From positions 1 through 6,154 of the forward strand of contig JAJTCR010000173.1 in assembly GCA_021325695.1 (NCBI GenBank): a DNA stretch of 6,154 bases. Reading direction: 5' to 3'. Positions within the stretch are counted from its first letter, which is position 1, and every line of letters begins with the position of its first letter. Shown piece after piece: positions 1 through 5,038 of this stretch. This stretch comes from Steroidobacteraceae bacterium. GTDB lineage: Bacteria > Pseudomonadota > Gammaproteobacteria > Steroidobacterales > Steroidobacteraceae. Below the pieces are notes generated by a model that did not search any database, was not told the DNA's origin, and saw only the letters and a program-made list of their open reading frames with translations. The position numbers and the translations under genes are program-made.

Positions 1-1156
1 GCCCGCGCATGAAATTAAGCGAGCGGATCTTGATCCGGTTCCGCAGCAGGTCGTTGGTGGCGGCGCGACCCCAGCTGCCCCCCTCCTGGCTCTGCGTGAG
101 CACCTCGAGGTTGTCCATCAGTGCGCCCATCCAGGGCTCCATCTTCTCTTCCTCGGTGCCGGGCAGGAAACCGATGTCCTCGCCCAGCGGGATCGTCACG
201 CGCGTCATGATGATCTCGGTATAGCGATTCGTCTCGAGCGCCTGCGACAGCCCCGCCGCGAGCGTGAGCAGCGTCTTGCCCGTACCCGCGGGACCGAGGA
301 TGGTCACGAGATCGATGTCCGGGTCGAGCAGCAGGTTGAGCGCGAAATTCTGCTCGCGGTTGCGTGCGCTGATGCCCCAGACGCCGTGGCGGTCGCTGCG
401 ATAGTCGCGCACGAGCTCGATCACCGCGGAGTCGCCCTGGAGCGAGCGCACGACCGCCTCGACGCCGTGCTCGCCCGCCTGGTAGACGAACTGGTTCGGC
501 GCCCAGTCCGCGACGAACTTGCCGCGCACGCGGTAGAACGTGCGCCCCCCGTTCTCGTGCCACGACTCGAGCTTGCGGCCGGCTTTGTCCCAGAAATTCG
601 CGGGCAGTTCCTCGACGCCCGTGTAGAGCAGGTCGGCATCCTCGATCGTCTTGTCGCTGTTGTAGTCCTCGGCGTGCACGCCGATGATCGCCGCCTTGAT
701 GCGAAGGTTGATGTCCTTCGACACCAGCGTGACCTTCGCGTGCGGGTGCTGCTGCTGCAACGCCAGCGTCTGCGACAGGATCGCGTTGTCGGCGCCGTGG
801 CCGGGCAGGGTGGCGGGCAGTCCGCTCGCCAGCTGCTTCGTCTGGAAGAACAGCCGGCCGCTCGGTGGCTTCTTGCCGGTCGGCGCGTACTGGGCCGAGG
901 GAAGCTCGAGGCCACGATCGATGTGTGGCTTGTCGGCGTTCGCCATCAGCTCGTCGAGGAAGCGACTCACCTGGCGCACGTTGCGCGCCGACTCGGACAC
1001 GCCCTTCTTGCCGGCGTCGAGTTCCTCGAGCACGGTCATCGGGATGAAGATGTCGTGTTCCTCGAACCGGAAGATCGCCGAGGGGTCGTGCATCATGACG
1101 TTGGTGTCGAGGACGAAGATCCGGCGAGGCTCGGCGTGCTTCCTGCGGTTGGCCAA
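1..1156 (-). CDS. phoH: PIN-domain / PhoH-family ATPase, C-terminus cut by the window edge
   Basis: Predicted RNA-acting ATPase/ribonuclease of the PIN-PhoH (COG1875, YlaK/PhoH2-like) family. The reading frame is open from 1156 off the left edge: 385 residues are visible, and the family usually runs to about 460-470. An N-terminal PIN domain (about 11-165) begins RIFVLDTNVMMHDP. Its likely metal-binding acids are D17, E44/E45, D123 and D148 (motif VSKDINLR). The C-terminal PhoH P-loop domain has Walker A GPAGTGKT at 288-295, then MTRVTIPLGEDIGFLPGTEE at 317-336, and stops at SLNFMRG just before the expected Walker B (VIIDEAQN type). I chose the TTG start because a GGAG lies six bases upstream and the family motif begins close behind it; the frame stays open further upstream. 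It lies 59 nt downstream of bcp on the same strand, probably one transcript with gcvR-bcp. Substrate unknown. The family is a firm assignment; the start is moderate. Confidence 0.93.
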   Translation of the reverse strand, partial: MANRRKHAEPRRIFVLDTNVMMHDPSAIFRFEEHDIFIPMTVLEELDAGKKGVSESARNVRQVSRFLDELMANADKPHIDRGLELPSAQYAPTGKKPPSGRLFFQTKQLASGLPATLPGHGADNAILSQTLALQQQHPHAKVTLVSKDINLRIKAAIIGVHAEDYNSDKTIEDADLLYTGVEELPANFWDKAGRKLESWHENGGRTFYRVRGKFVADWAPNQFVYQAGEHGVEAVVRSLQGDSAVIELVRDYRSDRHGVWGISARNREQNFALNLLLDPDIDLVTILGPAGTGKTLLTLAAGLSQALETNRYTEIIMTRVTIPLGEDIGFLPGTEEEKMEPWMGALMDNLEVLTQSQEGGSWGRAATNDLLRNRIKIRSLNFMRG

Positions 1157-1162
1157 AACTTG

Positions 1163-1166
1163 CTCC
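1163..1166 (-). promoter_or_regulatory. Ribosome binding site deciding the TTG start of phoH
   Basis: GGAG on the minus strand with a six-base spacer (CAAGTT) to the TTG at 1156-1154. No ATG or GTG suits the family N-terminus here, so this site is the main argument for a TTG start. Confidence 0.6.
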
Positions 1167-1215
1167 GATGGTGGGCGAGGTTGGGGGGCGGTCGGAACGG
1201 ACGGCCGCGGCGCGC

Positions 1216-1689
1216 TCAGAGACCGGTCGCCGCCGCGAGCACTTCTTCGGCGTGACCGGGCACCTTGACCTTGCGCCACTCGCGACGCAGGACACCCTTG
1301 CCGTCGATCAGGAAGGTGCTTCGCTCCACGCCCATGTACTTCCTCCCGTACATGCTCTTTTCCTTCCACACGTCGAAAAGCCGGCAGGCGACCTTGTCCG
1401 CGTCACTCAGCAGTTCGAACGGAAAACCGTACTTCCGCTTGAATTTTTCGTGCGACGCGACACTGTCGGGCGAGATGCCGACGATCGACACCCCGGCCTT
1501 GCGGAACTTCGGATGCAGATCCCGGAATGCTTCGCCTTCGCTCGTACAACCGGAAGTCGCGTCCTTCGGATAGAAATAAACGACGAGGCCCCCGCCTGCG
1601 GCGTCGGCGAGCTTCCACTGGCTGCCGCCCGTGGCGGGCAGGGCAAAGGGAGGGACCTTGCGGTCCAGGGCAACGGTCTTGTCGGCCAT
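1216..1689 (-). CDS. bcp: Bcp/PrxQ-type peroxiredoxin lacking the usual resolving cysteine
   Basis: Cytoplasmic thiol peroxidase that reduces hydrogen peroxide and organic hydroperoxides; 157 aa, normal length for Bcp/PrxQ. The peroxidatic motif is PKDATSGC at 41-48, with C48 as peroxidatic cysteine and the conserved P41 and T45. The PrxQ landmarks LLSDADKVACRLFDVW (93-108) and STFLIDGKGVLRREW follow. E. coli Bcp has its resolving Cys five residues after the peroxidatic one (C45/C50); here that place (53) is Glu. The only other cysteine is C102, which aligns with the third, non-essential Cys of E. coli Bcp (C99). The enzyme is therefore either 1-Cys or uses an unusual C48-C102 pair (inference). 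It starts 13 nt after gcvR, with only a weak GAAG-like SD, so translational coupling is likely. The gcvR-bcp order is conserved in gammaproteobacteria. Confidence 0.95.
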   Translation of the reverse strand: MADKTVALDRKVPPFALPATGGSQWKLADAAGGGLVVYFYPKDATSGCTSEGEAFRDLHPKFRKAGVSIVGISPDSVASHEKFKRKYGFPFELLSDADKVACRLFDVWKEKSMYGRKYMGVERSTFLIDGKGVLRREWRKVKVPGHAEEVLAAATGL

Positions 1690-1702
1690 GGAATCGGTGT
1701 CT

Positions 1703-2233
1703 TCAGTTCTTGAGGGGTTCGAGGATCGCGTCGAGGTTCATGTGATCGCAGAGATCCATGAATTCCTCGCGCAGCGCCGCGATGTGGACCCTCGTCGGCA
1801 CGTGCACGACCAGGTAGACCGAGAACATCGACGCGCCGGTGTGCGCCGCGTTGTAGGTTCGCGTCGTGATGTCGCCGATGTCGATGCCGCGCGAGGAGAA
1901 GAACCCCGACAACGCATTGAGCACGCCCGGCTGGTCGAGGCAGACGACGTCCGCCGTGTACGTGACCATGTCGGTGCGCGGCGGACGCTGCTCCGTGCGG
2001 CGCACGGTGATGGTCAGGCCCGACGATTCGCCGAGCTTCGTGAGTTCGGTTTCGAGCTTGGCCAGGGTGTGCCAGTTGCCTGCCACGAGCAGCAGCATCG
2101 CGAACTCGTAGCCGAGCGCCGTCATGCGGCTTTCGAGGACGTTCCCGCCGCAGTCGACCACCACCCGGGTCAGGTCGAAGACCAGCCCGGTGCGGTCGTT
2201 GCCGATGGCGCAAATCGCAATCAGTTGCTTCAT
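1703..2233 (-). CDS. gcvR: Glycine cleavage system regulator GcvR, two ACT domains
   Basis: In E. coli GcvR is a cytoplasmic protein without a DNA-binding domain. It binds the activator GcvA and keeps the gcvTHP glycine-cleavage operon off when glycine is scarce. This 176-aa protein has ACT domain 1 at about 4-78 (GNDRTG at 11-16, CGGNVLESR at 28-36, GYEFAMLLLVAGNW) and ACT domain 2 at about 90-165 (CLDQPGVLNALS, RGIDIGDITTRTY). This two-ACT architecture, the length and the place between bcp and divergent dapA all match gcvR. The ATG at 2233 is the natural N-terminus of ACT 1, but no strong Shine-Dalgarno precedes it. It is probably the first gene of the gcvR-bcp-phoH unit. No gcvA or gcvTHP is in the window, so the regulatory target is inferred from the family only. 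Confidence 0.92.
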   Translation of the reverse strand: MKQLIAICAIGNDRTGLVFDLTRVVVDCGGNVLESRMTALGYEFAMLLLVAGNWHTLAKLETELTKLGESSGLTITVRRTEQRPPRTDMVTYTADVVCLDQPGVLNALSGFFSSRGIDIGDITTRTYNAAHTGASMFSVYLVVHVPTRVHIAALREEFMDLCDHMNLDAILEPLKN

Positions 2234-2256
2234 GGGTCGTCGAACTCAGTTTAGCG

Positions 2257-2271
2257 GCGCAGGCCCTGCGC
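2257..2271. repeat. 15-bp inverted repeat in the gcvR/dapA divergent spacer
   Basis: GCGCAGG-C-CCTGCGC is a perfect palindrome with 7-bp arms and a one-base centre. It lies 24 nt upstream of the gcvR ATG and 77 nt upstream of dapA. It would overlap the -35 zone of a possible gcvR promoter whose -10 is TAAACT (minus strand, 2253-2248). It could be an operator or a chance GC-rich palindrome. No regulator is recognised. Confidence 0.4.
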
Positions 2272-2281
2272 GGATACCGCG
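2269..2281. repeat. Second inverted repeat overlapping the first (gcvR/dapA spacer)
   Basis: CGCGG-ATA-CCGCG has perfect 5-bp arms around ATA and overlaps the right arm of the neighbouring 15-bp palindrome. The arms are short, so chance in GC-rich DNA is quite possible. Confidence 0.3.
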
Positions 2282-2289
2282 ATTGTGCC

Positions 2290-2319
2290 TTGCTTCGCCG
2301 CTCGACGCTTCAGTAGCAT
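2290..2319 (+). promoter_or_regulatory. Possible sigma70 promoter of dapA
   Basis: A -35-like TTGCTT (2290-2295) is followed after 18 bases by a -10-like TAGCAT (2314-2319), each sharing only part of the consensus. Transcription would begin near 2326, giving a leader of about 22 nt before the dapA ATG. This is pattern matching only. Confidence 0.25.
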
Positions 2320-2335
2320 GAGCGGTCGTCCGCTC
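2320..2335 (+). repeat. Hairpin immediately upstream of the dapA ribosome binding site
   Basis: GAGCGG-TCGT-CCGCTC is a perfect 6-bp stem with a four-base loop. The base after it starts the GAGG Shine-Dalgarno (2336-2339), eight bases before the ATG. If transcribed it would abut the ribosome landing site; if transcription starts inside it, it could only act as DNA. Confidence 0.4.
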
Positions 2336-2339
2336 GAGG
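2336..2339 (+). promoter_or_regulatory. Ribosome binding site that fixes the dapA start
   Basis: GAGG with an eight-base spacer to the ATG at 2348. It supports the 293-aa product over the in-frame GTG at 2285, which would add 21 residues not found in the family. Confidence 0.65.
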
Positions 2340-2347
2340 TTCAGAAC

Positions 2348-3229
2348 ATGTTCAAGGGGAGCATCCCGGCGCTCGTCACGCCCATGCGTGCGGACGGCGC
2401 CGTCGATTACGCAGCGTGGGAAACGCTCCTCGACTGGCACGTCGCCGAAGGCACCGACGGCGTCGTCGTCGGCGGGACGACCGGTGAATCACCGACGCTC
2501 GAGTTCGAAGAACTCGCCGAACTCGTGCGGCGTGCCCGGGACCGCATCGGCGAGCGCATCCCGGTCATTGCCGGCAGCGGAACCAACTCGACGGCGAAGA
2601 GCGTCGAACTGTCGCGCGCGCTGGAAGCAGCGGGAGCCGACGCATTGCTCGCCGTCACGCCGTACTACAACCGGCCCACGCAGGAAGGCATGTTCCGGCA
2701 CTTCAGCGCCATCGCCGACGCGGTGGCGGTGCCGCTGCTGCTCTACAACGTGCCAGGGCGCACGGCCTGCGACCTGTTGCCCGAAACGGTGGTGCGGCTG
2801 TCCAAGCATCCCCGGATCGCCTGCATCAAGGAAGCCACCGGCGACCTGTCACGCGCGGAAACGATCCTGCACGGCGCCCGGCCCGGCTTTCAACTGATCA
2901 GCGGCGATGACCCGACGGCCGCCGAACTTATGAAGCGCGGCGCCTGCGGTGTGATCTCGGTCACGGCGAACGTCGCGCCACGTGCGATGCACGACATGTG
3001 CGCGGCGGCCCTCGCTGGGCAGCACGCACAGGCCGCGTCGATCAACGAGAAGCTGATGCCGCTGCACCTCGCGATGTTCGTCGAGGCTAACCCGATCCCG
3101 GTCAAGTGGGCCGTCGCCCGACTCGGGCTGGTCGGCCCCGCCATTCGTCTCCCGCTTACACCCCTGTCGGAGCGGCTGCACGACGACGTGCTCGCGGCGA
3201 TGAAGGCGGCTGGCGTCACCGGGGCCTAG
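2348..3229 (+). CDS. dapA: 4-hydroxy-tetrahydrodipicolinate synthase DapA
   Basis: Cytoplasmic TIM-barrel aldolase that condenses pyruvate with aspartate semialdehyde, the first committed step of the diaminopimelate/lysine pathway. Its 293 aa compare with 292 in E. coli, and the numbering coincides. The Schiff-base lysine is K161 (RIACIKEATGDL). The proton-relay residues T44 (GGTTGES), Y107 (TPYYNRP) and Y133 (LLYNVPGRT), and substrate-binding T45 and R138, are all present, so catalysis looks intact. The allosteric lysine pocket is altered relative to E. coli: H53 is Phe, H56 is Leu, E84 is Lys and A49 is Pro, while S48, N80 and Y106 remain. Reduced or absent lysine feedback is inferred. The gene is divergent from gcvR, as in E. 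coli. A bamC homologue, which follows dapA in E. coli, is not seen; a tRNA gene follows 38 nt downstream. Confidence 0.97.
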   Translation: MFKGSIPALVTPMRADGAVDYAAWETLLDWHVAEGTDGVVVGGTTGESPTLEFEELAELVRRARDRIGERIPVIAGSGTNSTAKSVELSRALEAAGADALLAVTPYYNRPTQEGMFRHFSAIADAVAVPLLLYNVPGRTACDLLPETVVRLSKHPRIACIKEATGDLSRAETILHGARPGFQLISGDDPTAAELMKRGACGVISVTANVAPRAMHDMCAAALAGQHAQAASINEKLMPLHLAMFVEANPIPVKWAVARLGLVGPAIRLPLTPLSERLHDDVLAAMKAAGVTGA

Positions 3230-3239
3230 CCCGGCACGG

Positions 3240-3264
3240 CGGGGGCGTGTACGCTTCGCCCCCG
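3240..3264 (+). terminator. GC-rich hairpin between dapA and tRNA-Ser
   Basis: CGGGGGCG (3240-3247) pairs perfectly with CGCCCCCG (3257-3264) around a nine-base loop. It begins ten bases after the dapA stop. No T-run follows, so it is not a standard Rho-independent terminator. It may protect or end the dapA transcript, or it may reflect the GC-rich tRNA promoter discriminator in the same place. Confidence 0.4.
3250..3263 (+). promoter_or_regulatory. Possible tRNA promoter: -10 TACGCT with GC-rich discriminator
   Basis: TACGCT (3250-3255) followed by TCGCCCCC (3256-3263) resembles the -10 plus C-rich discriminator of stringently controlled stable-RNA promoters. The start would lie about 5 nt before the mature tRNA. 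No good -35 is visible 17 nt upstream, and the element sits inside the hairpin described for 3240-3264. Confidence 0.3.
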
Positions 3265-3267
3265 TCC

Positions 3268-3359
3268 GGAGAGGTGGCCGAGTGGTCGAAGGCGCTGGAC
3301 TGGAATTCCAGTTACATCTTAACGGGTGTACGTGGGTTCGAATCCCACCCTCTCCGCCA
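3268..3359 (+). tRNA. tRNA-Ser, anticodon GGA, CCA encoded
   Basis: Complete class II tRNA of 92 nt including CCA. Acceptor GGAGAGG (3268-3274) pairs with CCTCTCC (3349-3355); discriminator G3356, then CCA 3357-3359. The anticodon stem is CTGGA/TCCAG (3295-3299/3307-3311) with loop CTGGAAT, giving anticodon GGA at 3302-3304, which reads UCC/UCU serine codons. The long variable arm (about 3312-3331) forms TACATC/GGTGTA with one G-U pair, as expected for tRNA-Ser. The T arm is GTGGG-TTCGAAT-CCCAC (3332-3348). All stems are intact. It follows dapA on the same strand and ends one base before the sprT stop codon on the opposite strand. Confidence 0.97.
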
Positions 3360-3360
3360 G

Positions 3361-3885
3361 TCAAGCCGCCATCAGCACGCCCTTGCAGTCGGCGCACACG
3401 TAGCGAGCGCCGTCCTGTGCGCGCCGGTGCTTCGACGTCGTGATCAGGTGCATCTGGCACTCGCATCGATATTCCCAGCGACGTTGCAGGCGCGCGCCGG
3501 TGTTGCTCGTGTCGAAGCGGTGACATCGCGACGGTTCGACGTCGAAGACGTAACGCATGACGGTCTGCCACTCGGAGCCATGCGCGCTCGGCGGCACCAT
3601 GAACCGCAGCGGGGCCTCGCGCTTGTCCTGGAGGTATCGCCACCAGACGACGATGTGGGCGAACTCGTGCGCGACGGTGTCGCGCAACATTGGTTCAGGG
3701 TTCTCGAGCAGCAGTACCTCGTTCAGGGCAATGCGGTGCTCGTTGCCGAAGGCCAGGCCGGCGGCGCGCCGTCGCGTGAACAGCGTGCAATCCACCGCGG
3801 GAAAGTCCGGGTGGATGGCAGTCACGAGATGCTGGCATTCGGCGACGCGCGCATCGAGCCGCGACTTCAGTACTTTGATCTTCAT
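3361..3885 (-). CDS. sprT: SprT-like zinc metalloprotein (YggI family)
   Basis: SprT-domain protein, the bacterial relative of the SPRTN/Spartan protease fold; its cellular role in bacteria is poorly known. The product has 174 aa. HEFAH at 73-77 (H73, E74, H77) is the zinc/catalytic motif, and H102 in AHGSEW is the probable third ligand. A C-terminal zinc ribbon comprises C141/C143 (YRCECQMH) and C164/C167 (YVCADCKGVL). LAFGNEHRIALNEVLLLENP (44-63) matches the family core. Between HEFAH and the third His there are about 12 more residues than in E. coli SprT (YLQDKREAPLRFMV zone, about 84-97). I chose the ATG at 3885 for GGAAG just upstream (3894-3890) and the family N-terminus. The frame extends upstream to 4209, but that part is arginine-rich and unlike the family. 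It is divergent from apbE and convergent with the tRNA. Confidence 0.92.
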   Translation of the reverse strand: MKIKVLKSRLDARVAECQHLVTAIHPDFPAVDCTLFTRRRAAGLAFGNEHRIALNEVLLLENPEPMLRDTVAHEFAHIVVWWRYLQDKREAPLRFMVPPSAHGSEWQTVMRYVFDVEPSRCHRFDTSNTGARLQRRWEYRCECQMHLITTSKHRRAQDGARYVCADCKGVLMAA

Positions 3886-4148
3886 CGTTCTTCCATCCAC
3901 TCGCTGCCGGCCGGGCCGACGACCGCGAGCGCACTCCCACGCCCTGTAGCGCGAACAGAACTTTGTCGAAATACGAGGCGTTTTGCCCGGGAAATGGAAC
4001 CGCTTCGGAGCGTGGCGGACAACGATTCCCGCACGCGGCTGCGAACGCGAAAAACATTCCTTCATCGGTTCGACCAGTCGGACAAACGGCTGCGGAATCG
4101 GGCAACGCACCGGGCAGCGGACGTCGCTGCGCGGTGTAACCTTTGGCG
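3886..4148. other. Divergent spacer between sprT and apbE, no gene seen
   Basis: These 263 nt hold no convincing coding frame; the open frames across it are low-complexity and rich in Arg/Pro. It must carry the sprT promoter and probably once carried the apbE promoter. A weak minus-strand pair, TCGACA (3969-3964) and TACAGG (3948-3943), has a spacing of only 15 nt, so I do not call it as a promoter. Confidence 0.5.
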
Positions 4149-5019
4149 ATGAGACATAAGTCCGGGACCAAGCGCGCTTGCGCGGTGACCTGCGGTCGGG
4201 CGGGCGCAATGCTGCTGCTGCTCGCCGCGTGTGAGCGCTCGCCCGAACCCGAGACCATGCGCAGCTTCACGGGTCCGACGATGGGCACCACCTACCACGT
4301 CACGGTGGCGGGGCTTTCGCAGGACGACGGGCGCGCGAGGCGCGTGCAGCGCTGTGTCGCGACCGTCCTCGACCGGGTCGATGAGCACCTGTCGACGTAC
4401 TCGCCCACCAGCGAAATCACGGCGCTGAATCGCAGCGCTGCAACCGACTGGATGCCGGTATCGGAGCCCCTGTTCGCGGTGCTCGCGGCGGCCAACCGTG
4501 TCAGCGTCGAAACCGACGGTGCATTCGACGTCACGGTCGCGCCGTTCGTGCGACTCTGGGGTTTTGGTCCTGGCGGCGCAAAGGACGCTGCGCCCGAACT
4601 GCCGCCTTCGCCCGAGTTCATCCACGATGCCGCGGCGATCACCGGCTACACCTGGCTCGAGCTCCGCACGTCGCCCGACCGCGCCGTACGCAAGAACCGC
4701 ACGCCCCTGGAACTCGACGTCTGGCAGCTATCGCGATTTTCGTCGCCTGCCGAACGGTCGGACCGTATCGCACACGATCGACCCGCGGCTCGGTGAGCCG
4801 GTGCGTCACGGGCTTGCCTCGGTGACGGTTGCGCATTCGCGCGCAGAACTCGCGGACGCGTACGCGACGGCGTTGATGGTGCTCGGACCGGAGGAAGGCT
4901 ACGTCGTTGCCCAGAGACTCGGTCTACCGGCGCTGTTCCTGGAGCGCATCGGCCAGTCGCAACAATTGCGCGAACGCGTGACGCCCGAATTCGAGCAGTT
5001 GCGCAGCCCCGCCCGGTAG
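4149..5019 (+). pseudogene. apbE: Broken apbE (FAD:protein FMN transferase) with internal deletion and frameshift
   Basis: ApbE proteins are lipoproteins that attach FMN covalently to threonines of partner flavoproteins such as RnfG/NqrC-type subunits. The first part is intact: a lipoprotein signal ending in LLAAC (Cys28 from the ATG at 4149), then GPTMGTTYHVTVAG, DEHLSTYSPTSEITALNRS and GAFDVTVAPFVRLWGFGP, up to TPLELD. At 4714-4718 the frame breaks. The C-terminal part continues in the next frame as STSGSYRDFRRLPNGRTVSH, then TIDPRLGEP and DAYATALMVLGPEEG, to a TAG at 5017-5019. Compared with E. coli ApbE, roughly 70 codons are missing, including the AIAKGYAVD-type motif and the conserved GG. 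The first frame itself stops at 4794-4796. A TTG at 4143 is an alternative start. An assembly error is possible but would have to remove about 220 bases. No active transferase can be made. Confidence 0.88.
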
Positions 5020-5026
5020 GCTTCGC

Positions 5027-5032
5027 TATCAT
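5027..5032 (+). promoter_or_regulatory. TATCAT -10-like element ahead of the phosphatase gene
   Basis: TATCAT matches five of six -10 consensus bases and ends six bases before the ATG at 5039, where transcription would start. No Shine-Dalgarno lies in the 19-nt gap, so a leaderless message is conceivable. The nearest -35-like TTGCGC (4999-5004) is 22 nt away, which is too far. Confidence 0.3.
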
Positions 5033-5038
5033 TCGACG

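Noticed and set aside
386..1255. 289-aa plus-strand open frame antisense to phoH
   Set aside because: Low-complexity Arg/Val/Leu composition, explained by the codon bias of the real gene on the other strand.
15..1295. 426-aa open frame on the minus strand over phoH and the end of bcp
   Set aside because: Very rich in Arg/Ala/Pro with no family features; the neighbouring frame encodes a clear PIN-PhoH protein. It is a GC-rich shadow.
2285..2347. GTG start giving a 314-aa DapA
   Set aside because: The extra 21 residues do not belong to the family; the GAGG SD and E. coli numbering both support 2348.
2234..2347. Lysine riboswitch ahead of dapA
   Set aside because: The spacer is only 114 nt and shared with gcvR, with only short hairpins; it is too short for a lysine-binding riboswitch.
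3268..3400. tRNA-Ser 3' end as an integration site for a mobile element
   Set aside because: The next gene is a complete sprT ending one base away; no integrase, no second copy of the tRNA 3' end and no change in composition were seen.
3106..4152. 348-aa plus-strand open frame
   Set aside because: It runs through the end of dapA, the whole tRNA-Ser and antisense to sprT; no family resemblance.
3886..4209. Extra N-terminal 108 residues for sprT from an ATG at 4209
   Set aside because: Basic, low-complexity sequence absent from SprT proteins, overlapping the apbE start; the ATG at 3885 has an SD and fits the family.
4719..4796. Programmed frameshift in apbE
   Set aside because: Family motifs that lie between the two halves are absent altogether, so a frameshift alone could not restore the protein; there is no slippery site of the usual kind at the junction.
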